From: Proteus columbae
GTDB taxonomy: Bacteria; Pseudomonadota; Gammaproteobacteria; Enterobacterales; Enterobacteriaceae
NCBI RefSeq assembly: GCF_002777965.1
Contig: NZ_NGVR01000023.1
Coordinates: forward strand, 248,001-312,000
Direction of reading: 5' to 3'
DNA: 64,000 nucleotides
Positions 1 through 8,424 of this stretch are shown one piece after another. The translations under genes were made by a program, and so were the position numbers. The number at the start of each line of letters is the position of its first letter. Within the stretch, counting starts at the first letter, position 1. The notes under the pieces are model-generated. The model made no database searches and was not told the origin of the DNA. It saw nothing but the letters and a program-made list of their open reading frames with translations.

Positions 1-570
1 ATTTCATTTCATATTCGTTATAACCGACCTTCTGCGTTGTTTGCGCGTTGTTGGTTATTGGTTGAAGGTGAAACAGAAATTTGGTTAATGAACGAATTGG
101 CAAGGCAATGTAATTATTTCTTTGAAGCAGAAGGAATTAAAGTCATTGAATTTGCTCAATGTGGACTTAAGCCATTATTAAAGTACGCAACCTATATGGG
201 TATAGAATGGCATACTTTAGTGGATGGTGATGAAGCGGGTAAGAAATATGCCGCTACCGTTAAGGATTTTGCGTTAAAAAGCAATGACGCAGAACGCGAT
301 AGATTAACGAAACTTCCTGCGTTAGATATGGAACACTTTTTATATAAAGAAGGCTTTCGCAATGTATATCATGATGTTGCAGGTGTGCCAGATAATGAAA
401 AATGGCCAACTCGACGAGTGATCATTAAAGCTATTCAACGTTCATCCAAGCCTGATCTCGCACTAACGGTGGCTAATAATGCGGCTCAACGTGGAGTAGA
501 CTCCATCCCTTCCATACTGAAAAGTATGTTCTCTCGTGTTGCATGGCTTGCAAGAGGTAAGGCGAATTAA
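1..570 (+). CDS. ybjD: OLD-family ATP-dependent endonuclease YbjD, 3' part only
   Basis: The reading frame is open from base 1, so the gene begins before the window; the TTG at 37 is only an internal codon. The visible 189 codons are the C-terminal TOPRIM part of an OLD-type nuclease. The acidic motif LVEGETE and the later VDGDEAGKKYA are the metal-binding TOPRIM signatures, and the end FSRVAWLARGKAN matches the C-terminus I recall for E. coli YbjD. The ATPase half lies outside. OLD-family proteins couple an ABC-type ATPase to a nuclease; the physiological role of YbjD is not settled. It sits upstream of macAB as in E. coli, 135 bases away. Identification is strong from the motifs and the synteny. 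Confidence 0.9.
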   Translation: MSFHIRYNRPSALFARCWLLVEGETEIWLMNELARQCNYFFEAEGIKVIEFAQCGLKPLLKYATYMGIEWHTLVDGDEAGKKYAATVKDFALKSNDAERDRLTKLPALDMEHFLYKEGFRNVYHDVAGVPDNEKWPTRRVIIKAIQRSSKPDLALTVANNAAQRGVDSIPSILKSMFSRVAWLARGKAN

Positions 571-629
571 TTCGGATTCGCTACACTCGTGCAAGTAAGA
601 TAAATTCATGAGATCTACACTTATTTTAT

Positions 630-659
630 TTAGCTATGAGAGTAAAATCTCATAGCTAA
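630..659. other. Perfect 12-bp inverted repeat upstream of macA
   Basis: The arms TTAGCTATGAGA (630-641) and TCTCATAGCTAA (648-659) are exactly complementary around the six-base spacer GTAAAA. No T-run follows on either strand, so it does not look like an ordinary intrinsic terminator. It lies 46 bases before macA and could be an operator or a leader hairpin. Confidence 0.6.
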
Positions 660-666
660 CGCTTTG
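653..666 (+). repeat. 14-base repeat TAGCTAACGCTTTG, copy 1
   Basis: An exact copy occurs at 4276-4289. Both copies sit in the 5' region of a plus-strand operon (macAB and clpSA). Copy 1 overlaps the right arm of the inverted repeat at 630-659. The function is unknown and chance is possible. Confidence 0.4.
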
Positions 667-705
667 AATGATTTATTGCATCTTTATGTTTAAGAAGGAA
701 GAATT

Positions 706-1815
706 ATGGCTTTTTTATCTTTAAAAAAGCGAGGGAGAGTGCTCGCCCTTATTTTAATTGTTGTAGCAATTGCTACGTACTTTTTTTTGCCAAAAGAGAA
801 GGCACCGATATATCAAACACAGCAGATCACACGAGGTGATCTATCAAAAGAAGTAACCGCAACAGGTAAGCTTGATGCTGTGCGCAAAGTTGATGTGGGT
901 GCGCAAGTCAGTGGACAGTTACAATCGCTCCTTGTAAAAGAGGGTGATGTGGTTAAAAAAGGGGATTTACTTGCCATTATCGATCCTAAAAAAGCACAAA
1001 ATGACGTCACTGAATCTCAAGAAACAAATAACGAGCTTAAAGCCAATCTTCAACAAGCACAGGCTGAATTACGTTTAGCTCAATTAACTTATCAACGCCA
1101 ATTAAAACTTATTGGTACTCATGCTATTGCCCAAGATGAACTTGATCGCACTAAAACCGATGTTGAAGTAAAAAAAGCACGCATCATCACTTATCAAGCT
1201 CAAATTAAAAAGAACCAAGCGACGTTAGATACTGCAAGAACGAATCTGCAATATACACGGATAACTGCGCCTATGGATGGGGTTGTTACCTTTATTAAAA
1301 CGCTTGAAGGTCAAACAGTGATTGCTGCACAAGAAGCACCGACTATTTTAACGTTAGCTGACTTAGACACAATGCTGGTAAAAGCAGAAGTATCAGAAGC
1401 GGATGTCATTTATTTAAAGCCAGCTCTTAGCGCTTCTTTTACAGTTTTGGGGGCACCAGATAAAGCTTTCAGCGGTAAGTTGAAAGATATCTTACCTACC
1501 CCCGAAAAAATTAATGATGCTATTTTTTACTATGCTCGTTTTGAGGTCCCTAATGAGCAGCATTTATTACGTTTACAAATGACTGCACAAGTTAAAATTC
1601 TTATTGAAAACAAGAAAGATGTGCTTCTTGTTCCGCTTTCTGTATTAGGTGAAGATGCCGGAATTAATGAATATTATGTTGATGTATTGGTTAATGGTCA
1701 GCCAGAAAGACGCACAGTAAAAATAGGTATGCGTACTGATGTTTATGCAGAAGTGCTCAGCGGATTGAAAGAAAACGATGAGGTTATTCTGGGTGAAACT
1801 TCAGGAGAAGCATGA
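706..1815 (+). CDS. macA: MacA, periplasmic adaptor of the MacAB-TolC efflux pump
   Basis: Membrane fusion protein of 369 residues. An N-terminal membrane anchor (about residues 11-28) is followed by a biotinyl-lipoyl-like half, a long Gln- and Ala-rich alpha-helical hairpin (about 95-175), the second lipoyl half and a beta-barrel domain. In the family, MacA joins MacB to TolC and stimulates the MacB ATPase; substrates include macrolides, enterotoxin and envelope compounds. The start ATG at 706 has a GAAGGAAG ribosome site. Its stop overlaps the macB start as ATGATG, so the two are translationally coupled. Residues and operon order fit MacA well. Confidence 0.95.
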   Translation: MAFLSLKKRGRVLALILIVVAIATYFFLPKEKAPIYQTQQITRGDLSKEVTATGKLDAVRKVDVGAQVSGQLQSLLVKEGDVVKKGDLLAIIDPKKAQNDVTESQETNNELKANLQQAQAELRLAQLTYQRQLKLIGTHAIAQDELDRTKTDVEVKKARIITYQAQIKKNQATLDTARTNLQYTRITAPMDGVVTFIKTLEGQTVIAAQEAPTILTLADLDTMLVKAEVSEADVIYLKPALSASFTVLGAPDKAFSGKLKDILPTPEKINDAIFYYARFEVPNEQHLLRLQMTAQVKILIENKKDVLLVPLSVLGEDAGINEYYVDVLVNGQPERRTVKIGMRTDVYAEVLSGLKENDEVILGETSGEA

Positions 1816-3761
1816 TGCCTGCATTATTAGAGCTCAATGAGGTTAGCCGTTTATATACCAATGGTGAAGAAGAAACCGTTGTTCTCAATAAAGTCTCGTT
1901 AACGATTAATGCCGGAGAAATGGTGGCGATAATTGGGGCTTCTGGCTCTGGCAAATCGACTTTAATGAATATTTTAGGCTGCTTAGATAAACCAAGTAGC
2001 GGTGAATATAAAGTTGCTGGTCAAAGTGTTGCGAAAATGGAAGGCGATCAACTTGCTGCATTACGCCGTGAGCATTTTGGCTTTATCTTCCAGCGCTACC
2101 ATTTAATGTCGCATTTAAGTGCAGAACAGAATGTCGAAATTCCTGCGATTTATGCAGATAAAAATGCCACTCAAAGAAAAAAAAGGGCTCGCGAACTATT
2201 AACGCGCTTAGGATTAGGTGATCGCGTTGATTATCGTCCTAATCAACTCTCTGGCGGTCAGCAACAGCGCGTAAGTATTGCTAGAGCATTAATGAATGGT
2301 GGTGAAGTCATTCTTGCAGATGAGCCAACAGGAGCATTGGATAGTCATTCTGGTAAAGAGGTTATGTCTATTCTTAAGCAATTAAATGAACAAGGGCATA
2401 CGGTTATTATCGTAACCCATGATCCTTTAATTGCGGCACAGGCTGAGCGAATTATAGAAATAAAAGATGGTAAGATTATTAATGATAATTACCATCAAAT
2501 AACAGCAAATAAAGTTAAAAAAGAGACAACCCCAGTTTTAGCTTCTTCTTATTTAGGGCAAATATTCGGGCGTTTTACACAAGCATTAGATATGGCTTGG
2601 CGTGCAATGGTTGTGAATAAAGTACGCACTTTGCTAACGATGCTCGGCATTATTATTGGTATAGCCTCTGTCGTCACTATTATTGTGATTGGTGATGCCG
2701 CTAAAAGCATGGTGCTGGCAGATATAAAAGCAATTGGCTCTAATACTATTGATATCTATCCCGGAAAAGACTTTGGGAGCGATTCCCCAGAAGATAGACA
2801 ATCGTTAACATTGCAAGATGTTTTTGCTTTAAAGCAACAATCTTATGTACAAGCTGTTACACCACAAGTGCAATTTAGTACACGATTACGCCGTGGAAAC
2901 CAAGATTCACCCGCATCTGTTGCGGGTGTCAGTGACGACTATTTCACAGTGTACGCCATGAAGTTTTCGCAAGGTCACTCATTTACACCTGATATGATCC
3001 AGCGGCAAGCTCAAGTTGTCGTTATTGATGAAAATACCCGTCAGCGGTTCTTTCCTACCAAAAAAGAGGTTATTGGTGAGCAAATCATTATTCGCAATAT
3101 CCCCTCTACGATTGTTGGTGTCATTGCTGAAAAGAAATCAGCTTTCGGTAATAGTCAATCGCTCAAAGTATGGGTACCTTACAGCACACTAAATAGCCGT
3201 ATTTTAAATCGAAGTTATCTTGATAGTATTACAGTAAGAGCAACGGAAGGTTATGACGCCAGTGTTGCAGAACAACAAATTATCCGTTTATTGACGCTCA
3301 GACACGGTAAAAAAGATATTTTTACTTATAACCTTGATAGTTTTATTAAGGCTGCCGAAAGTACCACTCAAACAATGCAACTGTTTCTCACTTTAGTGGC
3401 GGTTATTTCATTGGTCGTGGGTGGGATTGGTGTAATGAATATTATGCTGGTTTCAGTGACTGAAAGAACGCGAGAAATTGGTATTAGAATGGCGGTTGGT
3501 GCCAGAGCCAGTGATGTGATGCAACAATTCCTTATAGAGTCCGTATTGGTGTGTTTAGTCGGCGGATCCCTGGGAATTGGCCTTTCATTTGGTATTGCTA
3601 TGGTGGCAAGTGTTATGTTGCCTGATTGGCATTTCGTATTTCAGCCCATCGCATTAGTGAGTGCTTTTATTTGTTCGACTGCTATTGGTGTTATTTTTGG
3701 ATTTTTACCAGCAAGAAGTGCAGCAAAAATGAATCCAATAGATGCTCTTGCGAGAGAATAA
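1812..3761 (+). CDS. macB: MacB, ABC-type ATPase/permease of the MacAB-TolC pump
   Basis: Fusion of an N-terminal ABC ATPase with an FtsX-type permease, 649 residues. Walker A GASGSGKST lies at residues 42-50, the signature LSGGQQQR near 146-153, and Walker B ILADEPTGALD follows. After the ATPase come one membrane helix (about 274-295), a large periplasmic domain, and three helices near the C-terminus, with the FtsX-like stretch TERTREIGIRMAVGA. MacB is a mechanotransmitter that drives TolC-dependent export from the periplasm. ATG 1812 overlaps the macA stop; a second ATG follows at 1815. Confidence 0.95.
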   Translation: MMPALLELNEVSRLYTNGEEETVVLNKVSLTINAGEMVAIIGASGSGKSTLMNILGCLDKPSSGEYKVAGQSVAKMEGDQLAALRREHFGFIFQRYHLMSHLSAEQNVEIPAIYADKNATQRKKRARELLTRLGLGDRVDYRPNQLSGGQQQRVSIARALMNGGEVILADEPTGALDSHSGKEVMSILKQLNEQGHTVIIVTHDPLIAAQAERIIEIKDGKIINDNYHQITANKVKKETTPVLASSYLGQIFGRFTQALDMAWRAMVVNKVRTLLTMLGIIIGIASVVTIIVIGDAAKSMVLADIKAIGSNTIDIYPGKDFGSDSPEDRQSLTLQDVFALKQQSYVQAVTPQVQFSTRLRRGNQDSPASVAGVSDDYFTVYAMKFSQGHSFTPDMIQRQAQVVVIDENTRQRFFPTKKEVIGEQIIIRNIPSTIVGVIAEKKSAFGNSQSLKVWVPYSTLNSRILNRSYLDSITVRATEGYDASVAEQQIIRLLTLRHGKKDIFTYNLDSFIKAAESTTQTMQLFLTLVAVISLVVGGIGVMNIMLVSVTERTREIGIRMAVGARASDVMQQFLIESVLVCLVGGSLGIGLSFGIAMVASVMLPDWHFVFQPIALVSAFICSTAIGVIFGFLPARSAAKMNPIDALARE

Positions 3762-3776
3762 CACAAACCATAAGAT

Positions 3777-3806
3777 AAAAGCCCTTGAAATATAAAGGGC
3801 TTTTAT
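3777..3806. terminator. Bidirectional terminator between macB and cspD
   Basis: AAAAGCCCTT and AAAGGGCTTTT pair around a short loop, with a T-run on the plus strand and an A-run before the stem that serves the minus strand. It is placed between two convergent genes. Confidence 0.8.
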
Positions 3807-3914
3807 TTGAATGAATTAGGCATTCTATTTAATTAAAAATACCCAACTATTGGGGTGCAGTTCATGTGAGCAAAAGGTATTTTTATTGGGGTTATCTATA
3901 CTGTAAATTATCTT

Positions 3915-4124
3915 CTATTCAATAATAGGAATGATAAGGTCAGCATGATCCCCTTTAGGCCCTTTTATCGTGCTATAATTAACTTTCTGCCCCGCTTTAA
4001 GTGTGCGGTAACCTTCCATTCTGATTGTTGAATAGTGGGCAAAAATATCATCGCCACCTTTTGCTGGGGTAATAAAACCGAAACCCTTAGCATTATTGAA
4101 CCACTTTACTGTACCTGTCTCCAT
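3915..4124 (-). CDS. cspD: CspD-like cold-shock-domain protein
   Basis: 69-residue single cold-shock domain. It starts METGTVKWFNNAKGFGFI with RNP1 KGFGFI at residues 13-18 and the RNP2-type stretch DIFAHYSTI. E. coli CspD is a stationary-phase protein that binds single-stranded DNA, inhibits replication and is not cold-induced. The place beside clpS, divergently transcribed, is the same as for E. coli cspD. The protein lacks part of the C-terminal tail of E. coli CspD, so assignment to CspD rather than another Csp rests mainly on synteny. Confidence 0.88.
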   Translation of the reverse strand: METGTVKWFNNAKGFGFITPAKGGDDIFAHYSTIRMEGYRTLKAGQKVNYSTIKGPKGDHADLIIPIIE

Positions 4125-4275
4125 ACTTAACTTCTCTCATATACTTGTATTTATTTGTTTAACATCACTTTCAGTATATTTACTGAGCTGTTCATAAAAC
4201 ATACTCTATTTTATTGTTTCAATCGTCAAGAGGTGAAGAGGGTAGAAAGTGTTTCGGGTAGATGAAATTTTGATG

Positions 4276-4289
4276 TAGCTAACGCTTTG
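4276..4289 (+). repeat. 14-base repeat TAGCTAACGCTTTG, copy 2
   Basis: Identical to 653-666. It lies in the 288-base region between the divergent cspD and clpS genes. I saw no convincing sigma-70 promoter in that region; its sequence is AT-rich with short A- and T-runs. Confidence 0.4.
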
Positions 4290-4412
4290 TAATTTTTTGA
4301 ATGTAAAAAGAAGGAATAAAAAAGCGTTGATAGGCAGACTTTCCTGTGAGATGGTAAACTAAATGTCATAATTGAAAGTGACGTTTAACAAAACTATGAG
4401 TAATGCAAAACA

Positions 4413-4727
4413 ATGGGTCAGTTTGATTTTTTAACAGAAACCACGTTAAGGGAAGATGTTCATCAGAAAAATGAGCCACCAGCAATGTATAAGGTGATCT
4501 TGAATAATGATGATTACACCCCCATGGATTTTGTTGTAGAAGTGCTTACGATGTATTTTTTCCTTAGCGAGGAAAAAGCAACGCAAATTATGTTGGACGT
4601 TCATCATAAAGGGAAAGGAGTTTGTGGGGTTTATAGTGCGGATATTGCCGAAACAAAAGTGGCTCAAGTTAATCTGTACGCAAGAGAAAACGAATACCCA
4701 CTTTTATGTACTCTTGAACAGGCATGA
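4413..4727 (+). CDS. clpS: ClpS, N-degron adaptor of the ClpAP protease
   Basis: 104-residue adaptor that binds N-terminal Leu, Phe, Tyr or Trp residues and delivers the protein to ClpA. The degron pocket is present: NNDD at 31-34 followed by YTP, and the VHHKG stretch with the His at 64. The end [17 protein letters not shown] is typical. The start is uncertain. ATG 4413 has no clear ribosome site, and the upstream ATG at 4396 opens a 12-codon frame ([12 protein letters not shown]) whose first residues resemble the missing N-terminus of E. coli ClpS in a different frame. clpA follows 30 bases downstream. Confidence 0.9.
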   Translation: MGQFDFLTETTLREDVHQKNEPPAMYKVILNNDDYTPMDFVVEVLTMYFFLSEEKATQIMLDVHHKGKGVCGVYSADIAETKVAQVNLYARENEYPLLCTLEQA

Positions 4728-4757
4728 TCCGGTTAGTCTTTTAAGGAGGAGGTGCTT

Positions 4758-7049
4758 ATGCTTAATCACGAATTAGAGCTGAGTCTTAATGTTGCATTCG
4801 CGAAAGCCCGTGATAACAGACACGAATTTATGACTGTAGAGCACCTGTTGTTGGCGCTATTAAGTAATAAATCGGCACGCGAAGCATTGGAAGCTTGTAA
4901 AGTCGATCTAGCAGTCTTACGCGAAGAGCTTGAAGTCTTTATTCGTAAAACAACCCCAATTCTGCCTGAAAATGTGGACAGAGAAACACAGCCAACGCTG
5001 AGTTTTCAGCGTGTATTACAGCGCGCTGTTTTTCATGTTCAATCATCTGGCAAAAATGAAGTCTCTGGCGCTAATGTGCTGGTGGCTATTTTTAGTGAAC
5101 AAGAGTCTCACGCAGCTTACTTATTACGTAAACACGACGTTAGTCGCCTTGATGTCGTTAATTTTATTTCTCATGGCATTTCAAAAGAAGATCAACAAAA
5201 CGAAGATCTTTCTGACATGAATGATATGAACGCACAATCTCAACAAGAGATGCCTCAAAGTGACGATCATATGGATAATTTTACTACTAACCTTAATCAG
5301 TTAGCGCGCCAAGGTAAAATTGATCCCCTAATTGGACGCCAAGCTGAATTAGAAAGAACAATCCAAGTGTTATGCCGTCGTCGCAAGAATAACCCATTAT
5401 TAGTGGGTGAATCGGGTGTCGGTAAAACAGCTATCGCAGAAGGGCTTGCATGGCGTATTGAGCAAGATGATGTACCTGATGTGATGAAAGGTTACACTAT
5501 TTACTCACTCGATATTGGTTCACTATTAGCGGGAACAAAATATCGTGGCGATTTTGAAAAACGGTTTAAAGCCTTACTGAAAACCCTTGAAAAAGATGAA
5601 AAAAGCATCTTATTTATTGATGAGATCCACACCATTATTGGTGCAGGAGCAGCATCGGGGGGACAAGTTGATGCGGCAAACTTAATTAAGCCATTGTTAT
5701 CTGGTGGTCGAATTCGCGTTATAGGTTCTACGACTTATCAAGAATTTAGCAATATCTTTGAAAAAGACAGAGCGCTCGCACGTCGTTTCCAAAAAATTGA
5801 TGTGACTGAACCATCTCCAGATGAGACTGTTTTGATCATCAAAGGATTGCGCCAGAAATACGAAGCACACCATGATGTCCGTTATACCAATAAAGCTATT
5901 CAGGCTGCGGTAGACTTATCGGTTAAATACATTACCGATAGACATCTACCTGATAAAGCTATTGATGTTATCGACGAAGCGGGTGCAAAAACACGTTTAG
6001 TTGCACCAAGTAAACGTAAAAAAACTATTAATGTCTCAGATATTGAGTCAGTCGTGGCTAAAATTGCACGAATTCCTGAAAAAACAGTTTCTAGTAGCGA
6101 TAAATCAATACTGAAAAATCTTGATAACCAATTAAAAATGTTGGTATTCGGTCAGGATCAAGCAATCCATGCTTTATCTGAAGCGATTAAGATGAGCCGT
6201 GCAGGATTAAGCCAAGATAATAAACCGGTGGGTTCATTCTTATTTGCAGGCCCTACTGGGGTAGGTAAAACAGAAGTCACTGTACAGTTAGCAAAAACAT
6301 TGAATGTTAAACTGCTACGCTTTGATATGTCGGAATATATGGAAAGACATACGGTCAGTCGTTTAATTGGTGCTCCTCCTGGTTATGTTGGTTTTGATCA
6401 AGGTGGATTATTAACAGACGCTGTCATTAAAAACCCATATTCCGTTGTGTTACTTGATGAAATTGAGAAAGCACATCCTGATGTATTCAATATCCTGTTA
6501 CAGGTAATGGATAATGGTACATTAACTGATAACAATGGCCGCAAAGCAGATTTCCGTAATGTTATTTTAGTGATGACAACCAATGCGGGTGTGCGTGAAA
6601 CGCAACGTAAATCGATTGGGTTTACAGAGCAAGATAATAGCACTGATGCGATGGCTGAAATCAAAAAAGCCTTCTCACCAGAGTTCCGTAACCGTTTAGA
6701 TAGTATTATTTGGTTTAATGCATTATCTCCAGAAATTATCTCTATGGTTGTGGATAAATTTATTGTCGAACTACAAGTGCAGTTAGATGATAAAGGAGTA
6801 TCGCTAGAAGTTAGCCAAGAAGCACGTCAATGGTTATGTGATAAAGGTTATGACAGAGCGATGGGCGCAAGGCCAATGGCGCGTGTTATTCAAGAAAACT
6901 TGAAAAAACCATTAGCTAACGAGATTTTATTTGGTTCTCTTGTTAATGGTGGTTCAGTTTCTGTAACACTAGATAAGCTGGCAGGCAAATTGAATTATGA
7001 GTTTGTTAGCCAAGAAAAACTGGCGAAGAATGAAGATACCGTTATCTAA
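4758..7049 (+). CDS. clpA: ClpA, AAA+ unfoldase subunit of ClpAP
   Basis: 763 residues from ATG 4758, close to the E. coli length. The start is set by a strong AAGGAGGAGG site at 4743-4752; the GTG at 4752 lies inside that site and is rejected. An N-terminal Clp repeat domain that docks ClpS (about 1-140) is followed by two AAA+ modules with Walker A GESGVGKT at 217-224 and GPTGVGKT at 498-505, each with its own Walker B (LFIDEIHT, LLDEIEKA). The hexamer unfolds substrates into ClpP, which is not in this window. It is co-transcribed with clpS by position. Confidence 0.97.
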   Translation: MLNHELELSLNVAFAKARDNRHEFMTVEHLLLALLSNKSAREALEACKVDLAVLREELEVFIRKTTPILPENVDRETQPTLSFQRVLQRAVFHVQSSGKNEVSGANVLVAIFSEQESHAAYLLRKHDVSRLDVVNFISHGISKEDQQNEDLSDMNDMNAQSQQEMPQSDDHMDNFTTNLNQLARQGKIDPLIGRQAELERTIQVLCRRRKNNPLLVGESGVGKTAIAEGLAWRIEQDDVPDVMKGYTIYSLDIGSLLAGTKYRGDFEKRFKALLKTLEKDEKSILFIDEIHTIIGAGAASGGQVDAANLIKPLLSGGRIRVIGSTTYQEFSNIFEKDRALARRFQKIDVTEPSPDETVLIIKGLRQKYEAHHDVRYTNKAIQAAVDLSVKYITDRHLPDKAIDVIDEAGAKTRLVAPSKRKKTINVSDIESVVAKIARIPEKTVSSSDKSILKNLDNQLKMLVFGQDQAIHALSEAIKMSRAGLSQDNKPVGSFLFAGPTGVGKTEVTVQLAKTLNVKLLRFDMSEYMERHTVSRLIGAPPGYVGFDQGGLLTDAVIKNPYSVVLLDEIEKAHPDVFNILLQVMDNGTLTDNNGRKADFRNVILVMTTNAGVRETQRKSIGFTEQDNSTDAMAEIKKAFSPEFRNRLDSIIWFNALSPEIISMVVDKFIVELQVQLDDKGVSLEVSQEARQWLCDKGYDRAMGARPMARVIQENLKKPLANEILFGSLVNGGSVSVTLDKLAGKLNYEFVSQEKLAKNEDTVI

Positions 7050-7084
7050 GGATAGCGGTTAATCTCACTAAGCTATAAAAGCAT

Positions 7085-7132
7085 ACACCACAGGTGAGCA
7101 TCAATAAATGCCTTGCCTGTGGTGTTTTTTTT
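7085..7132. terminator. Terminator between clpA and infA
   Basis: ACACCACAGG (7085-7094) pairs with CCTGTGGTGT (7116-7125), followed by a run of eight T. It serves clpA, and possibly the convergent infA. In E. coli this gap holds the serW tRNA; no tRNA is visible here. Confidence 0.85.
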
Positions 7133-7172
7133 CACCCGTTATATGACAATAGCGGGAGAGAACAGATTGGGA

Positions 7173-7391
<219 letters not shown>

Positions 7392-7730
7392 CTAATCCTC
7401 TAAGTTTTAATAACCATATTTTTTAAACGGCAAGATAATGCCGAAAATATTGTCCTATGTAAAGGAATGTTATTGGATAGCAATGGTGTTCACCTTGCTA
7501 TTGCACTTAACATCCTTACCGCAACTTGCGTTTTACTTTGCTAAGGTAAAAGTAATAACAGAAGTCGTAATTCTTTATTTTGTGGTATTTGTAGCAATAA
7601 AATAACAGCACCCTAACCACATAATGGGTGAGTAAGATAAAATTTTTGTATAAACCTTTTTGCATAAATAACAGGATGTCATTCTAGATCCTGTCTTAAA
7701 TAAGAAGGGCTTTACAAAAACAAGCAGTGA
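7392..7730. other. Intergenic region between infA and aat (339 bp)
   Basis: Holds the infA leader on the minus strand near 7392 and an inverted repeat at 7671-7694. The repeat has arms ACAGGAT and ATCCTGT around ten bases and is followed on the minus strand by TTATTTAT, which fits a weak terminator for aat. No open frame or RNA gene was seen. Confidence 0.5.
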
Positions 7731-8423
7731 TTATAATTCCAACGATTGCTGATACCAACACTTTTTATCAATAATCACTTTTTTCCAACGAGATAACGCA
7801 ACTAAATAATGTTTACGTGAAATCTCAGAGGCACCTAACGAGGCAGTATGAGAGTTTAGCACCTGACAATCAAATAGTTGACCCCCATAACGAAGAAAAT
7901 GGTTATAAAAAGCAATAAAGGCACATTTAGAGGCGTTATCTCTACGACTAAACATAGATTCACCACAAAAAACGGCTCCTATGTTTACACCATATAATCC
8001 ACCAACGAGTTCATCACCTTCCCAAACCTCAACAGAGTGAGCTTCACCTTGTTGATAAAGAGCTTCATAACCTGCTTTTATATCAGGGCCTATCCACGTT
8101 CCTTCTTCACGTACAGAACATGCCTCAATAACTGAAGCAAAGGCATGATTTAACGTAATTTTATAAGGTTGGCGCCGAATAAATTTACGCAAACTACGCC
8201 CAATATGTAAATCACCTGCTGGTAAAACGGCTCTTGGATCAGGTGACCACCATAATGGTTCTTCATTAGGGAAATACCAAGGAAAAATACCCGATTGATA
8301 CGCAACACGTAATCGCGAAAGGGAGATTTCTCCCCCTATCGCTAATAAACCATTAGGCTCTTTTAACGCTAAATGAGGCTCTGGAAAATCCAAATCACTA
8401 TCATCTAATTGAAACAGCGGCAT
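7731..8423 (-). CDS. aat: Leucyl/phenylalanyl-tRNA--protein transferase
   Basis: 230 residues, the usual length. It attaches Leu or Phe from the aminoacyl-tRNA to proteins with N-terminal Lys or Arg, creating N-degrons read by ClpS. Family features seen are [19 protein letters not shown] near the N-terminus, the block [21 protein letters not shown], and the later [19 protein letters not shown] and [14 protein letters not shown]. It lies one base after cydC in the same direction, so it is probably the last gene of the cydDC transcript, as in E. coli. Confidence 0.97.
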   Translation of the reverse strand: MPLFQLDDSDLDFPEPHLALKEPNGLLAIGGEISLSRLRVAYQSGIFPWYFPNEEPLWWSPDPRAVLPAGDLHIGRSLRKFIRRQPYKITLNHAFASVIEACSVREEGTWIGPDIKAGYEALYQQGEAHSVEVWEGDELVGGLYGVNIGAVFCGESMFSRRDNASKCAFIAFYNHFLRYGGQLFDCQVLNSHTASLGASEISRKHYLVALSRWKKVIIDKKCWYQQSLEL

Positions 8424-8424
8424 A

